A program made the translations under genes and the position numbers. A model generated the notes under the pieces. The model ran no database searches. It was not told the DNA's origin and saw only the letters and a list, made by a program, of their open reading frames with translations. Of a DNA stretch of 43,126 nucleotides, positions 16,284 to 23,204 are shown piece after piece. Positions within the stretch are counted from its first letter, which is position 1; every line of letters begins with the position of its first letter. Origin of the DNA: Microvirga sesbaniae (GTDB taxonomy: Bacteria > Pseudomonadota > Alphaproteobacteria > Rhizobiales > Beijerinckiaceae); NCBI RefSeq assembly GCF_025460805.1, contig NZ_JAMXFJ010000033.1:1-43126 (forward strand), written 5' to 3'.

Positions 16284-16335
16284 TCAAAATCGAGTTCCGC
16301 AAGGAGTGCTGGTTCGATCCCGGCCAGGGGCACCA
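16284..16335 (+). other. attachment site: 3' part of tRNA-Leu(CAA)
   Basis: Fifty-two bases run from the anticodon loop (TCAAAATCGAG) through the variable arm (TTCCGCAAGGAG), the T arm (GCTGG TTCGATC CCGGC) and the acceptor strand CAGGGGC-A-CCA. No GCCCCTG 5' half precedes it. It directly follows the integrase start, so it is the distal att site of the 8495-16284 element. The intact tRNA-Leu(CAA) is expected at the other end, to the left, and is not in this window. Confidence 0.8.
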
Positions 16336-16341
16336 TAGCCT

Positions 16342-17071
16342 TTAGATCGCATTGCTTTTCCTCGTCTTTTTCGGGGTTTTTGTCCCACTATCTTCAATCG
16401 AGCCCGAAAGTGGGACAGTTTTGGTTGCGGTTTGGCGCGGCACCATGAGGTGCGCGGCATCTCCAGCGAGCCGCTTTCGGTTTTCTTTACGGGTTTAGTG
16501 CGAAACCATCTTCATGTCGGACCAGCCCTAGATCGCCATGATCTGAGACTCGGATGCGCCGTTCTCCGCGGCGATGGTTGCCCCTGCCTTCCGCAGGCCG
16601 TGCGGCGAACAATGAGGCTGACTGGGTTCAGTACACCAATCGCGAAATCGGTTGCCGAAGCTGTCGCCACTCGACCAGGCGCGGCCGTGGTTCGAGATCA
16701 TGAACGTCAGATCACCCTAGAGCCTCGGACGTGAAAAGTGGACACCACTTTTGGGATTCATCCGAGGCTCCTTCTCTTGACCGGCGCATCGGATAAGGCG
16801 GACCCAGCGGGCCGCGCAAGCGACCCGAAGGGCCACGCGATTGACCCGAAGGGCCGCGTCAGCGAATACCGGGTCCACTTTCCGCTGACGCGGCCCTCTG
16901 GGTCCGTCCGATGCGCTAGTCAGGGGTGGTGTCGATGACCTCCTGCAACTCGGGCAGCACAGGGATCTCACCCTCAACATGCTTACGCAGGCGGTTCTTG
17001 AAGACGCGAAGCTTCAATCGACCATCTCGCACGTGTTGCCGGACGAGCCCGACGACGTCAGAGCGTCGACT
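16342..17071 (-). pseudogene. fossil tyrosine integrase, interrupted by a palindromic element
   Basis: Read from 17071 down to 16920, the minus strand gives S-R-R-S-D-V-V-G-L-V-R-Q-H-V-R-D-G and then PVLPELQEVIDTTPD. After a 203-base insertion (16717-16919) it continues GDLTFMISNHGRAWSSG, HGLRKAGATIAAENGASESQ and G-W-S-D-M-K-M-V-S-H-(stop)-T-R-K. These are successive blocks of a phage integrase catalytic domain: the R of R-S-D, H-G-L-R and the Tyr block. Two stops replace a residue before G-W and the catalytic Tyr. The N-terminal half is missing upstream, where a second palindromic element begins at 17072. Confidence 0.75.
16717..16919. mobile_element. CTAG-ended palindromic element, copy 1 (203 bp), inside the fossil integrase
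   Basis: It begins CTAGAGCCTCGGACG and ends CGTCCGATGCGCTAG, an imperfect terminal inverted repeat. Inside it are a hairpin (GAGCCTCGGA...TCCGAGGCTC) and repeated GACCCGAAGGGCC modules. It has no coding capacity. It resembles a MITE or a REPIN-type non-autonomous element. Confidence 0.65.
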
Positions 17072-17232
17072 CTAGAGCATCGGACGGAAAAGTGGATCCG
17101 GTTTTCACTGACGTGGCCCTTCGGGTCGCTGGCGCGGCCCGCTGGGTCCGTTCTGACCGATGCTCTCATCCAAGAAGAAAGCATCGGATGGATCCCAAAA
17201 GTGCAAGTCCACTTTTGGGTCCGATGCTTTAG
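17072..17232. mobile_element. CTAG-ended palindromic element, copy 2 (161 bp)
   Basis: It begins CTAGAGCATCGGACGG and ends CCGATGCTTTAG, with AAAAGTGGATCC and CCACTTTTGGG arms and a GGCCCTTCGGGTCG module as in copy 1. It lies exactly at the junction between the fossil integrase and the truncated FkbM methyltransferase gene. Confidence 0.6.
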
Positions 17233-17236
17233 CGTT

Positions 17237-17690
17237 TGGTGAGGTTCGCGCACGGGGCCGAGTATTGCGCTCGGCGGTGTCGAATACTTCCGGCACAGCG
17301 ACTTTCAGCACCCCTTACAACGAGCCAAAGAATGCAAGGATGGTACCCGCAGGCTACATCTCGCCTGATGCAGAGATCATCCAGGTCCCCACGGTTGCAA
17401 TCGATGAGATTTGTTGCAACGAGCGCAAAGTTGACTTCATCAAGGTCGACGCTGAAGGCGGTGAGTACCAAATCTATCAAGGTATGAAGAAGATCATCCG
17501 ACGTGACCGCCCCATGATCGTCCTTGAGTTCAATGCTGTCCGTGAAGGTGCTGCTGCACTCATGGACCTGATCCTCGAGACGCATGGCACATTGAAGTAC
17601 CTAGGTTCCGATGGCGCCATCCATGATGTCACGTCGGAGCGCATCATGTCGGAGAACGTTGGCGAGGACTGGCTCCTGTTTCTGCATTGA
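17237..17690 (+). pseudogene. FkbM-family methyltransferase, 5'-truncated
   Basis: The frame carries the C-terminal half of an FkbM-type SAM methyltransferase: A-V-S-N-T-S-G-T-A-T-F, V-P-T-V-A-I-D-E-I, and V-D-F-I-K-V-D-A-E-G-G-E-Y-Q-I. It continues through an I-V-L-E-F-N strand to the stop at 17688-17690. The N-terminal SAM-binding G-x-G region is missing because the frame begins at palindromic element copy 2. FkbM enzymes O-methylate sugars or polyketides. This copy lacks the cofactor site and should be inactive. Confidence 0.65.
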
Positions 17691-17692
17691 GT

Positions 17693-18076
17693 TCAGAAAG
17701 TCTCAGCTCGCGCCGCCTCCATTGGATCGCCGAGGAGAGCGGCGGGCTGCCCAGCGATAGAGGTCTCACGCCAGAGATAATCGCCGGTGCTATCCTTCAG
17801 CTTCGCGAGGAAGGCTGCCGCCATAGAGTTCATCAGCCAGCGGGCGTTCTGACGATACGGCGCGAGCAGCCCATACACGAAATCGATCAGTCCATCGGTG
17901 ATGGCAGACACGCCCAAGTCCGGAATCTGCACAACCGTGCGAGCACCGCCCGGATGGATTGGCGTGACTGTGTTCGTGTCGGTCCCCAGACCCCGCGGCT
18001 TGTTCACGCCGTCACCGGGCAGAATGGCGAGGCCCTCTTGGCCGGGGACAGCCGCCGCCTGGCGCGAGCGGCTCGA
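17693..18076 (-). pseudogene. HK97-type major capsid protein fragment
   Basis: Read leftward from about 18076, the frame gives E-G-L-A-I-L-P-G-D-G-V-N-K-P-R-G, then LIDFVYGLLAPYRQNARWLM and Y-L-W-R-E-T-S-I-A-G-Q-P-A-A-L-L-G. This is the well-known central part of HK97-fold phage capsid proteins (G-D-G-x-N-K-P-x-G, A-P-Y-R-x-N-A-x-W, G-x-P-x-x-L-L-G). The N-terminal domain and the last roughly 60 residues are missing, and the frame ends 2 bases from the FkbM stop. It is a leftover of a lost prophage. Confidence 0.75.
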
Positions 18077-18274
18077 TCAGCACTGTCTTGGCAGGTCTCG
18101 CAATGCGATCCCGCCGCCTCAGGCAGGCCGTTTCAGATGCTTCTGCGCCCGCGCCAAATTCAACATGTCAATGCCGATGCGACCGATTAGGATGGTCCGC
18201 GCCGCTCTCTTGTGGTTTTATCCACGCGACCAGCAATATTGCTAAGCATCAACTCATTTCCATTCCGCTCTGAA

Positions 18275-19276
18275 ATGGCTCCTTGGCGACAGTTCGCAAT
18301 CACGCTCCTGGGCACAGCTGCAATCCTCCTGACGGGGTTCGTCGCTCTCGCCTATGTCATTGATCCCTACGACACCGGCCGGTCGTCTCTCTTCACGAAG
18401 CCGGGCGTACGCCCTCAAGGGCCCCGAACGGCCAATGCCAGCCGTGGCCGGGACCAAGCCTTCAATGCCGTGATCGTCGGAAATTCTCACATCCAGCTCA
18501 TTGCTCCCGATCGCCTGAAGCATCTCACCGGGCTGAACTTCGTTCAATTGGCGACACCGGCGTCAGGGGCGAAGGAGCATCTGAAGCTGATCGACTGGTT
18601 TCTGCGCCATCGAAAGGAGGCACCCAAGGCCGTCGTCGTGAGCATCGACGATTTCTGGTGCAGGTCCGATCCGGAGTTGCCAAACGACAAACCTTTTCCT
18701 TTCTGGCTCTACAGCGCCAATCCTCTGGACTATGTCCGAGGGCTTGTGCGTTTCGACGTGCTGGAAGAGGTGTCGCAGCGTATCGACTATCTCTTCAGAG
18801 CCGCATCCGAGCGAGCCCGGCCGGACGGTTACTGGGACTATGAGCCTGAATACATTGGGCTGGGCTATACGACGGATCCGGGCATTCGCCGGCGCTTGGA
18901 TCAGAAGCCTTATGCCGACGCCGTCCGTTATGACCATGACCCCAAGAACGCCGAGAGGCGGTTCCCCGCAGTTGCGAGGCTCAGGGAACTCGCCGTCACA
19001 CTGCCCGAGGAAACCGCTCTGCTCCTGGTGATGCCGCCCGTCTACGGCAATGCCCTCCCGCCGCCTGGAACTGAGCAGGCATTCCTGCTGCACGCCTGCA
19101 AGGCGGCGGCGCAGGCGGTCCAACGAGACCACACCAGGACAGCTGTGGTTGACTGGCTGGTCGACAGACCCGAAATCCATGTGTCGGACCTGTTTTTCGA
19201 TACGTCGCATTATCGGCAGCCCATTGCCAAGGCGATTGAGGCCGATATCGCCGCGGCGCTGCGAAGGCTTCCCTAG
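18275..19276 (+). CDS. membrane-anchored SGNH-hydrolase-like protein
   Basis: This 333-residue protein begins at ATG 18275; the GTG at 18212 adds a non-signal extension. An N-terminal TM anchor (FAITLLGTAAILLTGFVALA) precedes an exported domain. I-V-G-N-S-H-I-Q-L fits the Ser of block I of SGNH/GDSL hydrolases, and D-L-F-F-D-T-S-H-Y-R near the C-terminus fits the D-x-x-H pair. Such proteins (AlgX/AlgJ- or DltD-like) commonly O-acetylate or deacetylate cell-surface glycans. It is flanked by phage and transferase remnants and by palindromic elements, so it may be cargo of a former surface-polysaccharide locus. The substrate is unknown. Confidence 0.65.
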   Translation: MAPWRQFAITLLGTAAILLTGFVALAYVIDPYDTGRSSLFTKPGVRPQGPRTANASRGRDQAFNAVIVGNSHIQLIAPDRLKHLTGLNFVQLATPASGAKEHLKLIDWFLRHRKEAPKAVVVSIDDFWCRSDPELPNDKPFPFWLYSANPLDYVRGLVRFDVLEEVSQRIDYLFRAASERARPDGYWDYEPEYIGLGYTTDPGIRRRLDQKPYADAVRYDHDPKNAERRFPAVARLRELAVTLPEETALLLVMPPVYGNALPPPGTEQAFLLHACKAAAQAVQRDHTRTAVVDWLVDRPEIHVSDLFFDTSHYRQPIAKAIEADIAAALRRLP

Positions 19277-19480
19277 GAGGATCGCTTCGCCGCTGCTCCT
19301 TCCCGGGGAGGCGTGGATGATGGGCCAACCAGGCAGGCTTCGAACCCTGACAAAACCTCGTCCGCCTCGCGCGTTCGGGCGCAGGTGGTCTGAAGCCGTG
19401 CAGAGCAGCATGGACTCGCGCCGGTGTGGCGGCGGCCCGCCAGCCGGCCCACGGCCCGGTCCTGATCTCCACACCCGGTG
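19277..19480. other. intergenic region, nothing recognised
   Basis: GC-rich sequence between the SGNH-like gene and palindromic element copy 3. The frames on both strands look like compositional shadows. No RNA gene or promoter could be identified. Confidence 0.4.
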
Positions 19481-19633
19481 CTAGAGCCTCGGACGTGACC
19501 CAGAGGGCCGCGTCAGCGACCCGAAGGGCCACGCCAGTGAAAAGCGGACACCCCTTTTGGGATTCATCCGAGGCTCCCTCTCTTGACCGGCGCATCGGAT
19601 GAGGCGGACCTCTGGGTCCGTCCGATGCGCTAG
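19481..19633. mobile_element. CTAG-ended palindromic element, copy 3 (153 bp)
   Basis: It begins CTAGAGCCTCGGACGTGA and ends CGTCCGATGCGCTAG. It shares the AAAAG(T/C)GGACACC...CCTTTTGGGATTCATCC hairpin and the GGCGCATCGGATGAGGCGGACC segment with copy 1. It is shorter because part of the central module array is absent. Confidence 0.65.
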
Positions 19634-19799
19634 CGCTTTCGGGCTACCCCATCTGCCATCTTGCAGGCGGCATTCTCTTTGGAACAAATGGCGCCGCCGA
19701 AGAGAGATGCGGATTGTGATCGGGGCGGCGCGAACCTGCGCCATGGGGAATTTTCGGCATACATCATCAATTGCCTTCAGAGCCAAGGAGGGGCTTGTG

Positions 19800-19994
19800 A
19801 TGGAAGCTGAAATCGAATTCGTTGCCCGTGCGCTCTACACTGCCGAAGACGATCATCATGCCTGGGAGCAGGAACGCGACAGCGTCAAGGACGAGTTCCG
19901 CCTCTACGCGCAGATCGCCTTGGAATTGCTCGCGGACCACCGCAAGCGACAGATACCTGACGCCGAGATCTGCATCTTTCCCTATGCCGCGTGA
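19800..19994 (+). CDS. small acidic hypothetical protein, 64 residues
   Basis: AAGGAGGGG lies upstream of ATG 19800. The earlier in-frame start at 19599 falls in palindromic element copy 3 and is rejected. The protein is charged and helical (FVARALYTAEDDHHAWEQER, then EFRLYAQIALELLADHRKRQ). It has no signal peptide. The function is unknown. Confidence 0.55.
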   Translation: MEAEIEFVARALYTAEDDHHAWEQERDSVKDEFRLYAQIALELLADHRKRQIPDAEICIFPYAA

Positions 19995-20173
19995 GGCATC
20001 CTCGCGGAAACTCACGGATTCCGACAGGTCACGATAGGGTTCGCATCCCGCCGCGCGACGGCCGCGAGGTTGCCGTCGCAAGCACGCGGGTCACGATTCC
20101 GGATGCGAACGTCCGCAGCCGATGGGTTGCGGACGCGGCTTGTTCGATGCATGTCCGCGAAGGATGACGCCGA

Positions 20174-20887
20174 TCAGCCTCGGTGCTCGATCACCGTGAC
20201 GATCCGGCGGGAGCTCGGCTCCACGATCACGATCTGGTCGCGCACGACCACGTACTTGCATTCCGGCAGGCCGGTTAGAATCCGTTCGACGTTGTCGGGG
20301 CAATCGTAGAGGGTTGTCACGGATGTCGGAATGGTCGAGCCGACGCTGACGCTGAAGGTGATGTTGTTGAGCGGCTGAACGTGCACGCTGCGGAACGACT
20401 CGGTGATCTGAGTGCGCTGCTCGGACGTCACGTTCACGCTCGTGCTGCCGGAGGACGTGGTGCTGCCGGTCGTATTGGCGGTTCCACCCTTCTGACCCGC
20501 GGTATTGCCGGTCGTGCTCGTGGTTCCGCTCGTTCCGCCGGAGGCCGTTCCGGACGCAGAGCCGCGCGTTCCGCCGGGCGCGCCGGACGAGGCGCTGTCG
20601 TTCGAGCCGCCCGGGCCGCCCGAGGGTGCGCTCGTGCCGCTCGACGCGGAGCCCGAAGAGGTTCCGCTCGACGACCCGGACGCGGCCCCGCCGGCGCCGC
20701 CGGAGCCCGACGAGCCGCCGGGAGTCATGATCGTCGATCCACCCGAAGAACCACCCGAAGATCCGCCCGAAGCGCCGCCTGCAGCGCCACCGGAACTCCC
20801 GCCTGAACCGCCGCTCGTCTGAGCCATCGCTGCCACGCTCAGGCACAGAGCAGCCGCTGTCATCGTTGCCATCAAGGTCGTACGCAT
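20174..20887 (-). CDS. secreted DUF1236 protein with Gly/Ser/Thr-rich linker
   Basis: The 237-residue protein starts at ATG 20887, with GGGAG 8 bases upstream. A signal peptide (LMATMTAAALCLSVAAMA) is followed by about 120 residues that are almost all Gly, Ser, Thr and Ala. A DUF1236 domain then ends the protein: S-E-Q-R-T-Q-I-T-E-S-F-R, F-S-V-S-V-G-S-x-I-P, and V-V-R-D-Q-I-V-I-V-E-P with R-R-I-V-T-V-I. DUF1236 proteins are periplasmic or surface proteins common in Methylobacterium, Bradyrhizobium and Microvirga; their role is unknown. The linker is unusually long and repetitive. Confidence 0.75.
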   Translation of the reverse strand: MRTTLMATMTAAALCLSVAAMAQTSGGSGGSSGGAAGGASGGSSGGSSGGSTIMTPGGSSGSGGAGGAASGSSSGTSSGSASSGTSAPSGGPGGSNDSASSGAPGGTRGSASGTASGGTSGTTSTTGNTAGQKGGTANTTGSTTSSGSTSVNVTSEQRTQITESFRSVHVQPLNNITFSVSVGSTIPTSVTTLYDCPDNVERILTGLPECKYVVVRDQIVIVEPSSRRIVTVIEHRG

Positions 20888-21081
20888 CGCAAGATCTCCC
20901 AAAATTTCCCATGAATAGAGCGCTCGCATGAGCGCTCTGCGATGCGTATCAACGAGACGTTTTCGGCAGGGTTCCGTCACTCCCGTTCGGGTGAGAAGAC
21001 GTACAGCTCCCGTTCATCTTCATGAACATTCTGCGCCGCCAAGCTGCCTTGCTGATCAACTGTATAGACGTCGCGGGTCCA

Positions 21082-21112
21082 AGCTTAACCTGCGCCATCG
21101 GCAGGTTAAGCT
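21082..21112. terminator. perfect inverted repeat after rppH
   Basis: AGCTTAACCTGC and GCAGGTTAAGCT form a 12-bp stem with a 7-base loop, 9 bases beyond the rppH stop codon. It lacks a clear T tract. It is the likely end of the obgE-rppH transcript unit. Confidence 0.55.
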
Positions 21113-21120
21113 CAGCCCGA

Positions 21121-21669
21121 TCAGACAGGGTTGGACGTCTGGAGGCTGTGGGAGGAGAGCGGCGAGAACGCGGCCACGACCTTCTCGTAGACGGGCCGCT
21201 TGAACGGAATGATCAACTCGGGCAGCCGGTGCATCTCCTCCCAGCGCCATTCGTCGAACTCGGGCCGGTGTCCGCCGCCTCCGGGCTGATGGATGTTGAT
21301 CTCGCTCTCCTCGCCCTCGAACCGGAACGCGAACCATTTCTGGTTCTGCCCGCGATAGCGCCCGCGCCAGGCCCGACCCGCCACCATGGACGGGAGGTCG
21401 TAGGCATACCAGTCCGGAGCTTCGGCCAGCAGTCTCACGGAGCGGACGCTGGTTTCCTCGTAGAGTTCGCGCAGAGCGGCCTCGTAGGGCTCCTCGCCGG
21501 GATCGATGCCCCCCTGGGGCATCTGCCAGGAATAGCCGTCGGAGGCTGCATCGGCCTCGGACCGGCGGCGGCCGATGAAAACCAAGCCGTCTTTGTTGAT
21601 CAGCATGACGCCGACACAGGAGCGGTAGGGCAGATCCTTTCTGGCCTGTGATCCTTTTGCGCTCCTCAT
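21121..21669 (-). CDS. rppH: RNA pyrophosphohydrolase (Nudix)
   Basis: The 182-residue Nudix hydrolase removes pyrophosphate from mRNA 5' ends (or from Ap4A-type dinucleotides) in the cytoplasm. The Nudix box lies at about residues 54-76, G-G-I-D-P-G-E-E-P-Y-E-A-A-L-R-E-L-Y-E-E, with the metal-binding E-L-Y-E-E intact. The usual RppH context W-Q-M-P-Q-G-G-I-D precedes it. A C-terminal P-F-K-R-x-V-Y-E-x-V-V-A-A-F also fits the family. Start MRSAKGS at 21669 is preferred to 21738, which adds an unrelated basic stretch. It follows ctpA on the same strand after a terminator and probably has its own expression. Confidence 0.85.
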   Translation of the reverse strand: MRSAKGSQARKDLPYRSCVGVMLINKDGLVFIGRRRSEADAASDGYSWQMPQGGIDPGEEPYEAALRELYEETSVRSVRLLAEAPDWYAYDLPSMVAGRAWRGRYRGQNQKWFAFRFEGEESEINIHQPGGGGHRPEFDEWRWEEMHRLPELIIPFKRPVYEKVVAAFSPLSSHSLQTSNPV

Positions 21670-21823
21670 CCGACACTCACTCCCTCGATGACGAAACCCG
21701 CTGCGGCCGGTTCTTGAAGACTGCCGACGCTGACGCATGGTTCCGAAGCAGGCAAAGAGAGTGCCGCTTCACCGAGCCTTGCACAAGCCTCCCGGAACGG
21801 TTGTAGGCGCCTGAATGAGAAAT

Positions 21824-21852
21824 GGGCCCGGCGGGATGGTTCCGCCAGGCCC
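21824..21852 (-). terminator. Rho-independent terminator after ctpA
   Basis: On the minus strand GGGCCTGGCGG pairs with CCGCCGGGCCC (11 pairs, one G-U) around AACCATC and is followed by ATTTCTCATT. It lies 36 bases after the ctpA stop. Confidence 0.7.
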
Positions 21853-21887
21853 AGATGCATCCATGAAGCGTTTGCTGACGTCGCCGA

Positions 21888-23204
21888 TCAGTTGGGCGTC
21901 GTCGTGGTGTTGGCAGCGCCCTTGCGAACGCCGTGCAGCAGGTCGTAGGCCGCCAGGAGCTGCTTGTCCTTGGCCGGATCCGGCGGAACGTAGGCGGAGG
22001 AACCGCCACGCTCTTCCTTCTCGCCGCCGTTCTGCAGGTGGCCGCGCAGACCGGCCTCGCCCTTGGTCTCGTCCTTGCCCTTCAGCTCGTCGGGCACGTC
22101 CTGCAGCACCTCGATGTCCGGATCGATGCCCTTGGCCTGGATCGAGCGGCCGGACGGGGTGTAGTAGCGCGCCGTCGTCAGGCGCACGGCCCCGTTGCCG
22201 CCGAGCGGAATGATGGTCTGCACGGAGCCCTTGCCGAACGAGCGGGTTCCGAGAACCGTCGCGCGCTTGTGGTCCTGCAGGGCGCCGGCCACGATCTCCG
22301 AGGCCGAAGCCGAGCCTCCGTTGACGAGCACCACCAGGGGCTTGCCCTTGGCCAGATCGCCGACCTTGGCGCTGAAGCGCTGGGTATCCTCGGCATTGCG
22401 GCTGCGGGTCGAGACGATCTCGCCGCGGTCGAGGAAGGCGTCGGACACCATGATCGCCTGGTCGAGCAGGCCGCCCGGATTGTTGCGCAGGTCGACGACG
22501 AAGCCCGCCACCTTGTCGGCGCCGATATCGGAGGTGAGCTTCTCGATGCCGGAGCGCAGGCCGTCGAAGGTCTGCTCGTTGAACTGGGTGACGCGCAGGA
22601 CGCCGATGTCGCCCTCCACGCGGGCGCGAACCGGGCGGACCTTGATGGTCTCGCGGGTCAGCTTCACCACCACCGGATCCTTGGCTTCCTTGCGCTGGAT
22701 CTTGAGGGTGACCGAGGAATTGACCGGGCCGCGCATCTTGTCGACGGCCTGGTTCAGGTTGAGGCCCTGAACGGGTTCGTCGTTGATGTGGGTAATGACG
22801 TCGTTGGCCAGGATTCCGGCGCGGGAGGCGGGCGTCTCGTCGATCGGAGTCACGACCTTCACGAGGCCGTCCTCCATGGTGACCTCGATGCCCAGGCCGC
22901 CGAACTCGCCGCGGGTCTGCACCTGCATGTCACGGAAGCTCTTGGCGTCCATGTAGCTCGAATGCGGGTCGAGCGAGGTCAGCATGCCGTTGATGGCGGC
23001 CTCGACCAGCTTCGACTCTTCGGGCTTCTCCACGTAATCCGTCCGCACCTTCTCGAAGACGTCTCCAAAAAGGCTCAGCTGGCGGTACGTGTCAGCCGAG
23101 GCGGCAACCGCGCTCATGCCCGACAGGAGGCTGGTCTGCGACACCATGGTCGCGCCGCCGGCGCCGATGGCCGCACCGAGAATCAAAAGGGATAGTTTGC
23201 GCAT
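21888..23204 (-). CDS. ctpA: S41-family carboxy-terminal processing protease
   Basis: The 438-residue periplasmic Ser/Lys protease trims C-termini of envelope proteins. An N-terminal signal/anchor (LSLLILGAAIGAGGATM) is followed by an S41 N-terminal helical part, a PDZ domain (about 100-185, G-x-E-F-G-G-L-G-I-E-V) and the protease core. The core contains D-L-R-N-N-P-G-G-L and the dyad S300 (in G-S-A-S-A-S-E) and K325 (in S-F-G-K-G-S-V-Q), 25 residues apart as in the family. ATG 23204 overlaps the TAA of the EnvC-like gene by one base, implying coupling. The C-terminal about 60 residues are Lys/Glu-rich and variable. Confidence 0.9.
   Translation of the reverse strand: MRKLSLLILGAAIGAGGATMVSQTSLLSGMSAVAASADTYRQLSLFGDVFEKVRTDYVEKPEESKLVEAAINGMLTSLDPHSSYMDAKSFRDMQVQTRGEFGGLGIEVTMEDGLVKVVTPIDETPASRAGILANDVITHINDEPVQGLNLNQAVDKMRGPVNSSVTLKIQRKEAKDPVVVKLTRETIKVRPVRARVEGDIGVLRVTQFNEQTFDGLRSGIEKLTSDIGADKVAGFVVDLRNNPGGLLDQAIMVSDAFLDRGEIVSTRSRNAEDTQRFSAKVGDLAKGKPLVVLVNGGSASASEIVAGALQDHKRATVLGTRSFGKGSVQTIIPLGGNGAVRLTTARYYTPSGRSIQAKGIDPDIEVLQDVPDELKGKDETKGEAGLRGHLQNGGEKEERGGSSAYVPPDPAKDKQLLAAYDLLHGVRKGAANTTTTPN

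Noticed and set aside
16738..17311. Several short ORFs in the palindromic repeat elements
   Set aside because: They arise from the repeat modules, differ between copies, and read through hairpins.
20381..20822. Plus-strand Pro/Glu- and Arg/Ala-rich ORFs opposite the DUF1236 gene
   Set aside because: They are the complement of the Gly/Ser linker repeats, and the signal peptide and DUF1236 domain are on the minus strand.
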